DNA from: Lachnospiraceae bacterium
GTDB lineage: Bacteria > Bacillota > Clostridia > Lachnospirales > Lachnospiraceae
DNA: 64,000 nt
Direction: 5' to 3'
NCBI GenBank assembly: GCA_017431345.1
Contig: JAFRLH010000006.1
Location: 34,996-98,995, forward strand
The position numbers and the translations under genes are program-made. Of the stretch, positions 45,343 to 54,276 are shown in pieces. A model generated the notes under the pieces. The model searched no databases. It was not told where the DNA came from and worked only from the letters and a program-made list of their open reading frames with translations. Numbering within the stretch: the first letter of the stretch is position 1; each line of letters begins with the position of its first letter.

Positions 45343-45385
45343 AAAAAACTTCTCCCGCAAATGTATAATCATTATGGGAGAAGTT
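45343..45385 (-). promoter_or_regulatory. Terminator-like hairpin upstream of the giant surface gene
   Basis: On the minus strand AACTTCTCCC (45376-45385) pairs perfectly with GGGAGAAGTT (45347-45356); a T run (45343-45348) follows. It lies about 100 bases above the surface-protein ATG. The loop carries TATAAT on the plus strand. The rest of the 385-base divergent gap shows no gene I can support. Confidence 0.5.
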
Positions 45386-45567
45386 CGGCTTTCCGTTCCG
45401 TCAGGTTCAGGGTAACACAGGCGTCCGGTTTCACGCGGGTATTTCCTGTACCGCTTTGTCACGGATCCGGCAGGGCATTTCCCCGCAGATACTGCCGGTC
45501 CCCTTTAGTCACCGGCAGTACCGGAACGGATCTGCAGGCTTTATCGTCTGTTTTACTGTTTCTTAAC

Positions 45568-45605
45568 TTGTCTAAAGATAAAAAACGTTATATATTTAAA
45601 TAACG
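45568..45605 (+). promoter_or_regulatory. Promoter of the activase gene with overlapping inverted repeat
   Basis: TTGTCT (45568-45573), 17-base spacer, TATATT (45591-45596). CGTTAT (45586-45591) and ATAACG (45600-45605) are inverted copies straddling the -10, a position suited to repression. Confidence 0.55.
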
Positions 45606-45626
45606 ACTTTTTAGGAGGAGATTCTT

Positions 45627-48600
45627 TTGGAAAAGCACTGCAGTCTTGGCATAGATATCGGTTCCACTACGGTAAAGATTGCCGTGATCGACGAAGAATG
45701 CCATGTCCTGTTTTCAGATTACAGAAGACACCTGGCGCACATCCAGGAGACGCTGGCCGCGCTGCTTTCGGATGCCCGGGAGAAGCTCGGAGACATTATA
45801 GTGCACCCGATGATCACCGGAAGCGGCGGTCTGACGCTCGCCAACCACCTTCATGTTCCGTTCGTGCAGGAAGTGGTGTCGGTCGCATCCGCGCTTGAGT
45901 ATTATTCTCCGAAGACGGATGTAGCCATCGAGCTTGGCGGGGAAGATGCCAAGATCATTTACTTTACGGGCGGCGTCGACCAGCGCATGAACGGCATATG
46001 CGCCGGCGGCACAGGTTCCTTTATCGACCAGATGGCAGCTCTCCTGCAGACAGATGCATCAGGGCTTAATGAGTATGCGAAAAATTACAAGGCGATCTAT
46101 CCCATTGCCGCACGCTGCGGCGTTTTTGCCAAGACTGATATCCAGCCGCTCATCAATGAAGGAGCGACCAGAGAAGACCTCGCCGCCTCCATTTTCCAGG
46201 CGGTGGTGAACCAGACCATCAGCGGCCTGGCCTGCGGAAAACCCATCCGCGGGAATGTTGCTTTCCTGGGCGGCCCCCTGCATTTCCTGTCCGAACTCCG
46301 CGAGGCGTTTATCCGCACGCTGAAGCTGACGGACGAACAGGTTTATGCGCCTGAACATTCCCATCTGTTTGCTGCAATCGGCGCAGCAATGAATTCCCGC
46401 GAGGATTCCTTCGTCCCGATCGGAGAGATGATCACCAGACTGCGCTCCGGCATCAAAATGGATTTCGAAATCAAGCGTCTCGCACCGCTCTTTAAAGATC
46501 AGGAAGAATACGACGAGTTCCTCAAAAGACATGCGCAGCATACCGTAAAGAAGGGCGATCTTGCTTCCCATCACGGTCCCTGCTATCTCGGCATAGACGC
46601 CGGCTCGACCACGACGAAGATCGCGATCGTGGATGAATCCGGAACGCTTCTTTATTCCTTCTACCGGAACAACAACGGTTCTCCGCTGGAGACAGCAAAG
46701 GCTGCCATGGCGGAAGTAAAGGAACTTCTGCCGGCGGACGCCTTTATTGCGTATTCCTGCTCTACCGGCTACGGCGAAGCGCTGCTTAAATCCGCGCTTA
46801 TGCTGGATCTGGGCGAAGTCGAGACCGTTGCGCATTATTACGCCGCTTCTTTCTTCGATCCGGATGTGGACTGCATCCTCGATATCGGCGGGCAGGACAT
46901 GAAGTGCATAAAAATAAAGGATCATGCTGTTGACACGATCCTTCTGAACGAAGCCTGCTCTTCCGGCTGCGGCTCCTTTATTGAGAATTTCGCGAAGTCC
47001 CTGGATTATGAAGTAAAGGATTTTGCGAAAGAAGCGCTGTTCGCGGAGAATCCCACCGACCTCGGCACCCGCTGCACCGTTTTCATGAATTCGAATGTAA
47101 AACAGGCGCAGAAGGAAGGCGCACCGGTGTCTGATATCTCCGCCGGCCTTGCCTATTCCGTCATCAAGAACGCGCTTTACAAAGTCATAAAGATCACGGA
47201 TCCGAAGGACCTCGGCGAACATGTCGTGGTCCAGGGCGGCACCTTTTACAACAACGCTGTCCTGCGCAGTTTCGAGCTCATCGCAGGCTGTGAAGCGGTC
47301 CGTCCGGATATCGCCGGCATCATGGGCGCTTTCGGCGCGGCGCTGATCGCAAAAGACCGCTGCGGCGGACGGAAGACAAGCATGCTGTCCATCGACGAGA
47401 TCCTGAATCTGGAATATACCAGCACGATGACCAGATGCCAGGGCTGCACGAATCACTGCCTGCTTACCATCAACAAATTCCCGGGCGGCAGACGCCATAT
47501 CACCGGGAACCGGTGTGAAAAAGGCCTGGGAATCGAGAAGAAAAAAGACGACAAGGTCCCGAATCTTTTCGAATACAAATACGAGCGCATTTTCGGCTAC
47601 AAGCCGCTGCCCGAAGCGGAAGCTTTCCGCGGCGTGATGGGAATTCCGCGCGTGCTGAACATGTATGAGAACTTCCCGTTCTGGGCGACCTTCTTTAAGG
47701 AACTCGGCTTCCGTGTGGTGCTTTCCCCGAAATCCACCAGGAAGATCTATGAACTGGGCATGGAGTCCATCCCCAGCGAGTCCGAATGCTATCCGGCGAA
47801 GATCGCGCACGGCCATGTGCAGTGGCTGCTGAACAACGGTATAAAGGATATTTTCTATCCCTGTGTATACTACGAGCGGATCGAGAAGGAAACGTCGCAG
47901 AACCATTACAACTGCCCGATCGTTGTCACCTATCCCGAGAATATCAAGAACAATCTCGAGGAGATCAACAGCCCGGACATCACTTTCCTGCGCCCGTTCC
48001 TGGCGCTTACCTCCGAAGCGACGGTCGTTGAAAGACTGATAAAGGTGTTCGATGAGCACTATCACATCAGCGCAGAGGAAGTAAAAGCCGCCGGACACGC
48101 TGCCTGGGAAGAGCTGCTTGCCGCCAAGAGAGACCTGCAGCAGAAAGGCGAAGAGACCGTCGCGTGGCTTAAGGAGAATCACCGCCACGGCATCGTTCTT
48201 GCCGGACGGCCGTATCATATCGATCCGGAGATCCATCACGGGATCCCGGAAATGATCGCCTCCTACGGGATCGCGGTGCTGACGGAGGATTCCATCTCGC
48301 ATCTGGCAACGCCTGATGTGCCGCTCCGTGCGACCGACCAGTGGATGTATCATTCCCGGCTGTATTCCGCCGCAGAAGTCGTCAAGAATACCGATGTCCT
48401 GGAAATGATCCAGCTGAATTCCTTCGGCTGCGGTCTGGACGCGGTCACGACCGATCAGGTGAACGAGATCCTGACCGGATCCGGCAAGATCTATACCGTA
48501 CTGAAGATCGACGAGGTAAACAACCTGGGCGCTGCCAGGATCAGGATCCGGTCGCTGATTTCAGCCCTGCGCATCCGCAACGCGCATCCCCGTTTAAGAC

Positions 48601-49919
48601 GCATCGTCTCTTCTGCGTATCACAGAGCAGTCTATACAAAAGACATGCAGAAGAAGAAATATACCATTCTCTGCCCGCAGCTGTCCCCGATTCATTTCGA
48701 GCTGCTGGAGCCGGTGTTCAACAAATACGGATACAATGTCGTAGTGCTGCCGAATGACAACAAGCGCGCCATTGATACCGGACTGAAATACGTCAACAAC
48801 GACGCCTGCTTCCCTTCGATGATCGTCGTCGGCCAGATCATGGACGCGATCCTTTCCGGGAATTATGATACGAACCGGCTGGCTGTCATCATGAGCCAGA
48901 CCGGCGGCGGCTGCCGTGCGTCAAACTACGTGGGATTTATCCGGCGGGCGCTGGAGAAGAAGGGGCTGGGCCACATTCCGGTGATCTCCTTCAATATGAA
49001 CGGGATGGAGACGAACCCCGGATTTAAGATGAAGCCCGCCATGATCCTGCGGGGGATCCAGGCGGCGATCTACGGCGATCTGCTGATGCGCATGGTCTAC
49101 CATACCAGGCCGTATGAGAAGGAACCCGGATCCGTGAACGCCCTGCATGCCTGCTGGAAGACCAAACTGATCGGTGATCTTGAAAAAGACGGCATGGGAA
49201 TGGGCGTCTACAGAAAGAATCTGCGGGATATGGTCGCTGATTTTGACCGGATCCCGCTCAGGGAAGATGTGATAAAACCGCGCGTGGGAATCGTCGGAGA
49301 GATCCTTGTAAAATTCCTGCCGCTTGCCAACAACCATCTGGTCGATCTGCTGGAGGCGGAAGGTGCCGAAGCCGTTGTGCCGGATCTGCTGGATTTCCTG
49401 AACTACAGCTTCTACAATTCGTCCTACAAGGCGGAATTTCTGGGCGGAAAGAAAACGACCGCATGGCTTTCCATGCGGGGCGTGGATTTCCTGAACTGGA
49501 TGAGAAAGGAAGCTGTGCGGGCGCTGTCTGAGAGCAAACGCTTCGATCCTCCTGCCGATATCAGAAAGCTTGCGGAATTCGCGAAGCCTTTCGTGTCGAT
49601 CGGCAACCAGTCCGGGGAAGGCTGGTTCCTGACCGGCGAAATGATCGAGCTGATCCATGCAGGCGTGCCGAATATTATCTGCACACAGCCGTTTGCCTGC
49701 CTGCCGAACCACGTGGTCGGAAAAGGCGTGATCAAAACGCTGCGGGCGCATTTCCCGGATGCGAATATCATCGCTGTGGATTATGACCCCGGTGCCAGTG
49801 AAGTCAACCAGCTGAACAGGATCAAGCTGATGCTGTCGACGGCACAGAAAAATCTGGCGAAGCAGATGGAGGGAAATAATGCGGCTGCCGCTGAGGAAAA
49901 TGCCTCTGTGACTGCGTAA
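45627..49919 (+). CDS. Fused 2-hydroxyacyl-CoA dehydratase activase / dehydratase-like protein
   Basis: The 1430-residue protein combines two BadF/BcrA-type ATP-binding activase domains with a DUF2229/dehydratase-like C-terminus. The first (about 1-270) has GIDIGSTTVKIAVID, GGEDAKII and CAGGTGSF. The second (about 320-590) has GIDAGSTTTKIAIVD, GGQDMKCI and ACSSGCGSF, whose cysteines suit a 4Fe-4S cluster shared by a dimer. The rest includes CxxCxxHC-like CQGCTNHC, SESECYPAK and TGGGCRASNY. Activases use ATP to push an electron into dehydratases; the target here is unknown. The start is TTG 45627 after AGGAGGAG. It is transcribed alone. Confidence 0.9.
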   Translation: MEKHCSLGIDIGSTTVKIAVIDEECHVLFSDYRRHLAHIQETLAALLSDAREKLGDIIVHPMITGSGGLTLANHLHVPFVQEVVSVASALEYYSPKTDVAIELGGEDAKIIYFTGGVDQRMNGICAGGTGSFIDQMAALLQTDASGLNEYAKNYKAIYPIAARCGVFAKTDIQPLINEGATREDLAASIFQAVVNQTISGLACGKPIRGNVAFLGGPLHFLSELREAFIRTLKLTDEQVYAPEHSHLFAAIGAAMNSREDSFVPIGEMITRLRSGIKMDFEIKRLAPLFKDQEEYDEFLKRHAQHTVKKGDLASHHGPCYLGIDAGSTTTKIAIVDESGTLLYSFYRNNNGSPLETAKAAMAEVKELLPADAFIAYSCSTGYGEALLKSALMLDLGEVETVAHYYAASFFDPDVDCILDIGGQDMKCIKIKDHAVDTILLNEACSSGCGSFIENFAKSLDYEVKDFAKEALFAENPTDLGTRCTVFMNSNVKQAQKEGAPVSDISAGLAYSVIKNALYKVIKITDPKDLGEHVVVQGGTFYNNAVLRSFELIAGCEAVRPDIAGIMGAFGAALIAKDRCGGRKTSMLSIDEILNLEYTSTMTRCQGCTNHCLLTINKFPGGRRHITGNRCEKGLGIEKKKDDKVPNLFEYKYERIFGYKPLPEAEAFRGVMGIPRVLNMYENFPFWATFFKELGFRVVLSPKSTRKIYELGMESIPSESECYPAKIAHGHVQWLLNNGIKDIFYPCVYYERIEKETSQNHYNCPIVVTYPENIKNNLEEINSPDITFLRPFLALTSEATVVERLIKVFDEHYHISAEEVKAAGHAAWEELLAAKRDLQQKGEETVAWLKENHRHGIVLAGRPYHIDPEIHHGIPEMIASYGIAVLTEDSISHLATPDVPLRATDQWMYHSRLYSAAEVVKNTDVLEMIQLNSFGCGLDAVTTDQVNEILTGSGKIYTVLKIDEVNNLGAARIRIRSLISALRIRNAHPRLRRIVSSAYHRAVYTKDMQKKKYTILCPQLSPIHFELLEPVFNKYGYNVVVLPNDNKRAIDTGLKYVNNDACFPSMIVVGQIMDAILSGNYDTNRLAVIMSQTGGGCRASNYVGFIRRALEKKGLGHIPVISFNMNGMETNPGFKMKPAMILRGIQAAIYGDLLMRMVYHTRPYEKEPGSVNALHACWKTKLIGDLEKDGMGMGVYRKNLRDMVADFDRIPLREDVIKPRVGIVGEILVKFLPLANNHLVDLLEAEGAEAVVPDLLDFLNYSFYNSSYKAEFLGGKKTTAWLSMRGVDFLNWMRKEAVRALSESKRFDPPADIRKLAEFAKPFVSIGNQSGEGWFLTGEMIELIHAGVPNIICTQPFACLPNHVVGKGVIKTLRAHFPDANIIAVDYDPGASEVNQLNRIKLMLSTAQKNLAKQMEGNNAAAAEENASVTA

Positions 49920-49945
49920 GCGAAAATGATTTTCAGAATAATAAA

Positions 49946-49978
49946 AGAGAGAGCAGGGCTGCCTGCTCTCTTCTGTTT
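49946..49978 (+). terminator. Terminator after the activase gene
   Basis: AGAGAGCAGG (49948-49957) pairs with CCTGCTCTCT (49962-49971), followed by a modest T-rich tail. Confidence 0.7.
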
Positions 49979-50043
49979 ATAAAGAAGGTGTAGTGACGTA
50001 CTCCCGCCAATTTCGCTTCACCAGGAAACGGGAGCGTCCTGTT

Positions 50044-50070
50044 AAAAACAGAGCCGGAAACCGGCCCTGT
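50044..50070 (-). terminator. Terminator of the Ig-like protein gene
   Basis: On the minus strand ACAGGGCCGG and CCGGCTCTGT pair (one G-T) around a TTT loop, with a TTTTT tail at 50044-50048, about 75 bases past the stop. Confidence 0.75.
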
Positions 50071-50144
50071 TCAATAAAAGCATCTCTTTTTTAGTCTCAT
50101 TTCCACCTGCAGTGACACACAGGGACTTTGCAGCATGTGTCATA

Positions 50145-51050
50145 TTACAGTTCAAAGCCGATCGTCTTCATGCTGATACCGTATTTTTTCAGTCCTTTGA
50201 TCTTTTTGAACCAGCCATCCCATTCTTTAAACGCTTCGCGGGCCCTGAAGGAAAGCGTTTCCCGCTCATCGTTCATATCTCCTTCTGATGCGTTGTACAC
50301 CACCAGTTCATGGGTCTCTTCACCGGTTTTCGGATCCTCTTTCGTTTCCAGTGTGCTGTACTTCGAGACGGATGTATAGTACTCATCATCATCCTCGAGG
50401 GCTGTTACAATTGTTCCCTCATATCTTTGGTCTATAAAATCCTCCTCCGAATCATAACGATACGTGATCGTTCCTTTTTTAATCGCTGACTTTCCGCTGA
50501 TCAGGTCGATCGTTATCGCAAGATTGTAATGCTCATATGGATATTCCGGTGCATAATAATAGGTGAATGTCATTTTTTTGTTCTTTTTTGAAGCACCCAC
50601 GGTAAATGTATAGGATTTACCGTATTCTTCATCATAGGTCGACCTTTCCAGAACGATCAGACCGCTTTCCCTATTCTTTTTTCCCTTTTGCAGCACATAA
50701 TCCCGCAGTTTTCTGGCACGGTTGACCGTCTTTTTCTCTACGATTACCGTACATTTTAATTTCTTTTTGCCGGCTGCTGCGATAATAGTTGTCTTTCCAA
50801 TCTTTTTCGCCTTGACAAGCCCTTTGGAATTGACCGTGGCGACCTTTTTATTTCTCGAACTCCACTTTACCTTACCAGCCTTGTATCCCTTTACCTTCAG
50901 CCGCAGCGTATCTTTCTTTGCCATGTAGACTTTGGTCTTGCTCAGTCTCGGCTTCGCCTGTACGGGAACGCCTGCAGGCAGCAGCAGCGCAGCCAATAAC
51001 AATACGCCCAGCAGCACAATGGCTGCGGACTTTTTCCCTGCTCCTTTCAT
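50145..51050 (-). CDS. Secreted protein with bacterial Ig-like (group 2) domain
   Basis: The 301-residue protein has a signal peptide (about 1-32, ending VPVQA). A single BIG2-type Ig fold (about 35-105) has the usual VKWSSRNKKVATVNSKGLVKA pattern and IGKTTIIA. The C-terminal ~190 residues are charged and Tyr-rich without a family I recognise. BIG2 domains occur in adhesins and wall proteins of clostridia. No sortase signal is visible, so it is probably secreted or loosely wall-bound. It ends at its own terminator. The upstream gap to 51357 holds no other gene. Confidence 0.78.
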   Translation of the reverse strand: MKGAGKKSAAIVLLGVLLLAALLLPAGVPVQAKPRLSKTKVYMAKKDTLRLKVKGYKAGKVKWSSRNKKVATVNSKGLVKAKKIGKTTIIAAAGKKKLKCTVIVEKKTVNRARKLRDYVLQKGKKNRESGLIVLERSTYDEEYGKSYTFTVGASKKNKKMTFTYYYAPEYPYEHYNLAITIDLISGKSAIKKGTITYRYDSEEDFIDQRYEGTIVTALEDDDEYYTSVSKYSTLETKEDPKTGEETHELVVYNASEGDMNDERETLSFRAREAFKEWDGWFKKIKGLKKYGISMKTIGFEL

Positions 51051-51357
51051 GATATGTGCACCTCCTTCTTTCCGCCAGATCCTCCGTTATGCCGGAAACA
51101 GACCCGGTACGACTGGCCATGGCATCACCCCTCGTATACCATAGTCACAATATTTCCCCTTGTAATTGCACAATATCATATAGGACGACATATGTCAATT
51201 CTATTGTCTAAATATTAGTTTCCTTAATGCTTTTTTACAGGCACATCATTTTCTGTTTTATTTAATGTCGTAATTATCTCTAAATCATCGTTAAATTTCC
51301 GACGCGTTTTCTTCCATTGAAATGGCAGATCCCATTGTGTATTCCGGCGCGGAAGGG

Positions 51358-53199
51358 TCATGTTCCTTCCTGTTTTGCCGGCGGCGTGCCGCTGCCGGGG
51401 CTGCCTTTGCCGTCATCGTCCGGCTTTTCGGGCAGCGTGCCGGTGCCGGGACCGCCTTTGTCATCGCCGTCCGGCTTCTCGGGCGGCGTTCCGCTGCCGG
51501 GACCTCCTTTACGATCGCCGTCCGGCTTCTCGGACGGCGTGCCCATCTGCTGACCGTCAGCGCCGAGTGCGCCTTCCGGCGGATTGCCCATATTCTCTCC
51601 GTTTCCTGGGCCGCCTTCACCAGGGGCTCCTTCGGGCGGGGTCCCCATTTCACCGCCGTTTCCCGATCCGGAAGTTACTGTCACTTCAATGGCTTTTCCG
51701 GTGGCTGCGGTTCCTTCGGAATAGGCTTCTCCGTTTACGTAAAGCGTATGTCCATTCAGGATGATCGAATCTTCGTCACAGGTAAGGGAAGTGATGAACG
51801 AATCCGCCGTGAGCGTCCATACCGAGTTTTCATCCAGATCGACATACACTTCTCCCGCCTGACCGTCGGTATTGACCGCTCCCGTGAACACCGTATTGTT
51901 CTTCAGGTACAGATTCAGATTGGATACTTCATCCACGATCATGTCCCCGTTGATCTCCTGCGCATCTGCTGTCAGCGTGACCTGGCCGCCATTGCTTCCT
52001 TCATTCCCCCAGCCGGCGGCTTCGGCTCTTAAGAATACGCCATTTTCATCTTCATTGATGATCTCCGCACCGGAGAGTGAGATCTCCGTGACGGTGTTGT
52101 TCACAAAGAAGATATCTCCGTTTTTATTGGTCAGTGTGCCGCCGTTCATGGTGAAAGAAGACAGACCTTCGGCTGCGTCGCCCGACATGGACTGGTAGAT
52201 CATGACTGCCTGATATGTGTCGGATTTATCGGAGTTCTTGGTATTGTTGTCCGCCGTGAGCGTCACATTGTTGAGCGTGACAGAATTCTTTCCCTCAACA
52301 ACAACACCCTGGGATGCAGTGGAAGTGAGTTCCGCATCATTTACGATGATGTCTGCTGTCGAATAAATGACCGGGGAGCCAGTCCCGTCTGTTTCATATT
52401 TTCCGCCGGTCACAGTGACTGTGCCGCCGCCTCTATCGGAACGGATCGCAGCAGAAGAGTTGCCTGTGGTGTGAATGTTCAGGTTCTCCGCATTCATCGT
52501 TCCGCCGCCGGTAGTCATCAGGCCGCCGGAACAGTTGCCGGAAGTCTCGATCACGGAATTGCTGACATTGACTGTCGTGCCTTCACCGTAGGAGAAGACT
52601 GCGTTCGCATGCGTTCCGTTCGTATTGATCACCATGTCTGTCAGGGTCAGTGTGCTGCCGTTTGCCGCGAAAATGGCAGCGTTTTCTCCGTAGAAATCCG
52701 CCTCGTCGCCGTCGGCTTCGCCTGTTTTGGTGACTTTTGTATTGGCATAGTCTGCCGTTTCACCATCTGCTGTGATGACATGTCCGCCATCCTCTGTATT
52801 TTCAAGTTCTTCGGAGATTTCGATATCCGCAATTTCAGGGATCCGGCTGCAGGCTGCAGACTGGCCGGTGATGCTGCCTGTGCTGTTCTGCGCCTCCGCT
52901 TCTTCAGCTGACTCTTCAGCTGCTCCGGCTGTTCCCGTTTCCGTTTCGTTCGGCATTTCGGATTTTTCTTCAGATGCTTCATCCTGTGTCCCGGCTTCCT
53001 CATTCTCCTCTGCCTCTTCCTGTGCCGCAGATTCTGCTGCCGTCTCGATTGCAACCGCGGTCTCCGTCTCTGCCGGAACGGCACTTCCGCAGCCTGCCAG
53101 CATCGAGGACATGCATACCGCAGTCATCACCGCGATCCATTTCGATGTTTTGTATGGATGATTCTCTTTCCTGTTATTTTTCTTCTCAAGCATTTTCAT
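51358..53199 (-). CDS. Beta-helix lipoprotein with Pro/Gly-rich repeat tail
   Basis: The 613 residues start with a basic N-region and lipobox MLAGC (Cys near residue 37). A Glu/Ala-rich acidic linker (about 45-110) and a region rich in beta-helix repeats (about 140-480) follow, e.g. GGTVTVTGGKYETDG and SVTLNNVTLTADNN, as in pectate-lyase-like or autotransporter-like folds. No catalytic residues could be assigned. The tail (about 520-613) is Gly/Pro-rich with a repeating GSGTPPEKPDGD unit. It is probably a surface lipoprotein binding or acting on polysaccharide. The gene is transcribed alone or ahead of the Ig-like gene. Confidence 0.75.
   Translation of the reverse strand: MKMLEKKNNRKENHPYKTSKWIAVMTAVCMSSMLAGCGSAVPAETETAVAIETAAESAAQEEAEENEEAGTQDEASEEKSEMPNETETGTAGAAEESAEEAEAQNSTGSITGQSAACSRIPEIADIEISEELENTEDGGHVITADGETADYANTKVTKTGEADGDEADFYGENAAIFAANGSTLTLTDMVINTNGTHANAVFSYGEGTTVNVSNSVIETSGNCSGGLMTTGGGTMNAENLNIHTTGNSSAAIRSDRGGGTVTVTGGKYETDGTGSPVIYSTADIIVNDAELTSTASQGVVVEGKNSVTLNNVTLTADNNTKNSDKSDTYQAVMIYQSMSGDAAEGLSSFTMNGGTLTNKNGDIFFVNNTVTEISLSGAEIINEDENGVFLRAEAAGWGNEGSNGGQVTLTADAQEINGDMIVDEVSNLNLYLKNNTVFTGAVNTDGQAGEVYVDLDENSVWTLTADSFITSLTCDEDSIILNGHTLYVNGEAYSEGTAATGKAIEVTVTSGSGNGGEMGTPPEGAPGEGGPGNGENMGNPPEGALGADGQQMGTPSEKPDGDRKGGPGSGTPPEKPDGDDKGGPGTGTLPEKPDDDGKGSPGSGTPPAKQEGT
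51378..51545 (-). repeat. Tandem 51-bp repeat in the lipoprotein tail
   Basis: Phase points CGGCTT at 51421, 51472 and 51523 recur every 51 bases (17 codons), giving about three copies of the Gly-Pro-rich unit of the lipoprotein. The copies differ by a few substitutions. Confidence 0.8.
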
Positions 53200-53385
53200 A
53201 CCTCGCTTTCGTGGGGCGTCTCTTTGTTTCTGGCATAAGTGTATAGTCCATAACTTAATCGTACCTTAAAGAGATCCTTCGTTCTACAGATATTCTACAT
53301 TACTCGATCTCTGATCTGACTGTATCGGAACTGTATTCTTACGGATGCAACTCTCGCTTCTCTCCTTTTCGTCCGTAATTCAGCA

Positions 53386-53424
53386 TAAAAACGAACAGGC
53401 CGTCTGAAAGACGGCCCATTCGTT
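53386..53424 (-). terminator. Terminator of the hisA-like gene
   Basis: A near-perfect long stem (AACGAAxxGGCCGTCT with AGACGGCCxxTTCGTT) overlaps the stop codon on the minus strand and runs into TTTTT. Confidence 0.85.
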
Positions 53425-54200
53425 CAAATGTTTCTTCTCATATATTCCACAACATCCTTATACGGCAGCTTCCCGCCGAATATATCCAGTGCACTGCCGA
53501 TCGTAATATCCACTCTGCCGCAGCCAAGTCTTTCCGCGAGCATCACATCATCCAGGCTTCGGATCCCGCCAGCATAAGTAACCGGAACGAATTCATGCGC
53601 TGCCAGAATCTCAAATACCTCTTTATTGATCCCGGCCTGCTTTCCCTCTTCGTCTACAGCATGGACAAGAAATTCCGCACAATGGCCCGCCAGTTCCTCA
53701 AGCGTCTCCGCATTCAGTTCCGTATCCGTCATTTTCGTCCATCGGTCTGTCACGATCAGGAACCTGCCGGCCTGTTTTCTGCAGGAAAGATCCAGCACCA
53801 GCCTCTCTTTGCCGGCTGCGTGTTCCATTTCAGCAAGCCTGTCCCTGTCGATCAGCCCGTTCCTGAATACGTAGGACGTGACGATAACATGGGATGCGCC
53901 GGCATCCAGGAACTCCGCGGCATTAAAAGGATCGATTCCGCCGCCGGCCATCAGACCGCCGGGGAAAGCTGCAAGTGCGGAAAGTGCCTGTGCCTTTGTT
54001 TTTTTATAATAATCCGAATCCCGATGGTTCAGCAGGATCACATGACCGCCGGGAAGGCGGTCTCTTCTGTACATGTCCGCGTAGTAAGCGGCATCCTGCG
54101 CGGAGACAAAATTCTCCCTTGCAGTGTCTCCGGAGAGACTGCCGCCGATGATCTGCTTAACGGAACCATTGTGAATGTCGATACATGGACGAAGGTGCAT
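53424..54200 (-). CDS. hisA: HisA, eukaryotic (HIS6) type
   Basis: HisA isomerises ProFAR to PRFAR in histidine synthesis. The 258-residue protein resembles the yeast/plant HIS6 branch rather than standard bacterial HisA: RPCIDIHNGSVKQIIGG at the start, AGGGIDPFNAAEFLDAGASHVIVTS, VLDLSCRK, a WTKMTDTELNAETLEEL block, FLVHAVDEEGKQAGI and VDITIGSALDIFGGKLPY. ATG 54200 has AGAGG six bases upstream. It stands alone, away from other his genes, and ends at its own terminator. TIGRFAM places a eukaryotic-type HisA family also in a few bacteria, for which transfer in the rumen was proposed. Confidence 0.87.
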   Translation of the reverse strand: MHLRPCIDIHNGSVKQIIGGSLSGDTARENFVSAQDAAYYADMYRRDRLPGGHVILLNHRDSDYYKKTKAQALSALAAFPGGLMAGGGIDPFNAAEFLDAGASHVIVTSYVFRNGLIDRDRLAEMEHAAGKERLVLDLSCRKQAGRFLIVTDRWTKMTDTELNAETLEELAGHCAEFLVHAVDEEGKQAGINKEVFEILAAHEFVPVTYAGGIRSLDDVMLAERLGCGRVDITIGSALDIFGGKLPYKDVVEYMRRNI

Positions 54201-54276
54201 ATTGAACCTCTTCTGTCACTGGCGGAACACCATCCCCTAAGAAGGAAGGCATCCTCTCCCGGCGCTGCCGCGCTGA

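Noticed and set aside
45386-45420. ACCCTGAACCTGA on the minus strand, reminiscent of a TPP riboswitch core
   Set aside because: The partner CTGAGA block and the GGGTAAT element are missing, and the downstream gene is a surface protein, not thiamine-related.
45265-45462. 65-codon minus-strand frame upstream of the giant surface gene
   Set aside because: It overlaps the hairpin and likely leader, has no good ribosome-binding site and no recognisable product.
46059-48353. 764-codon open frame on the minus strand
   Set aside because: Antisense to the activase gene, whose motifs are intact; composition is that of a shadow frame.
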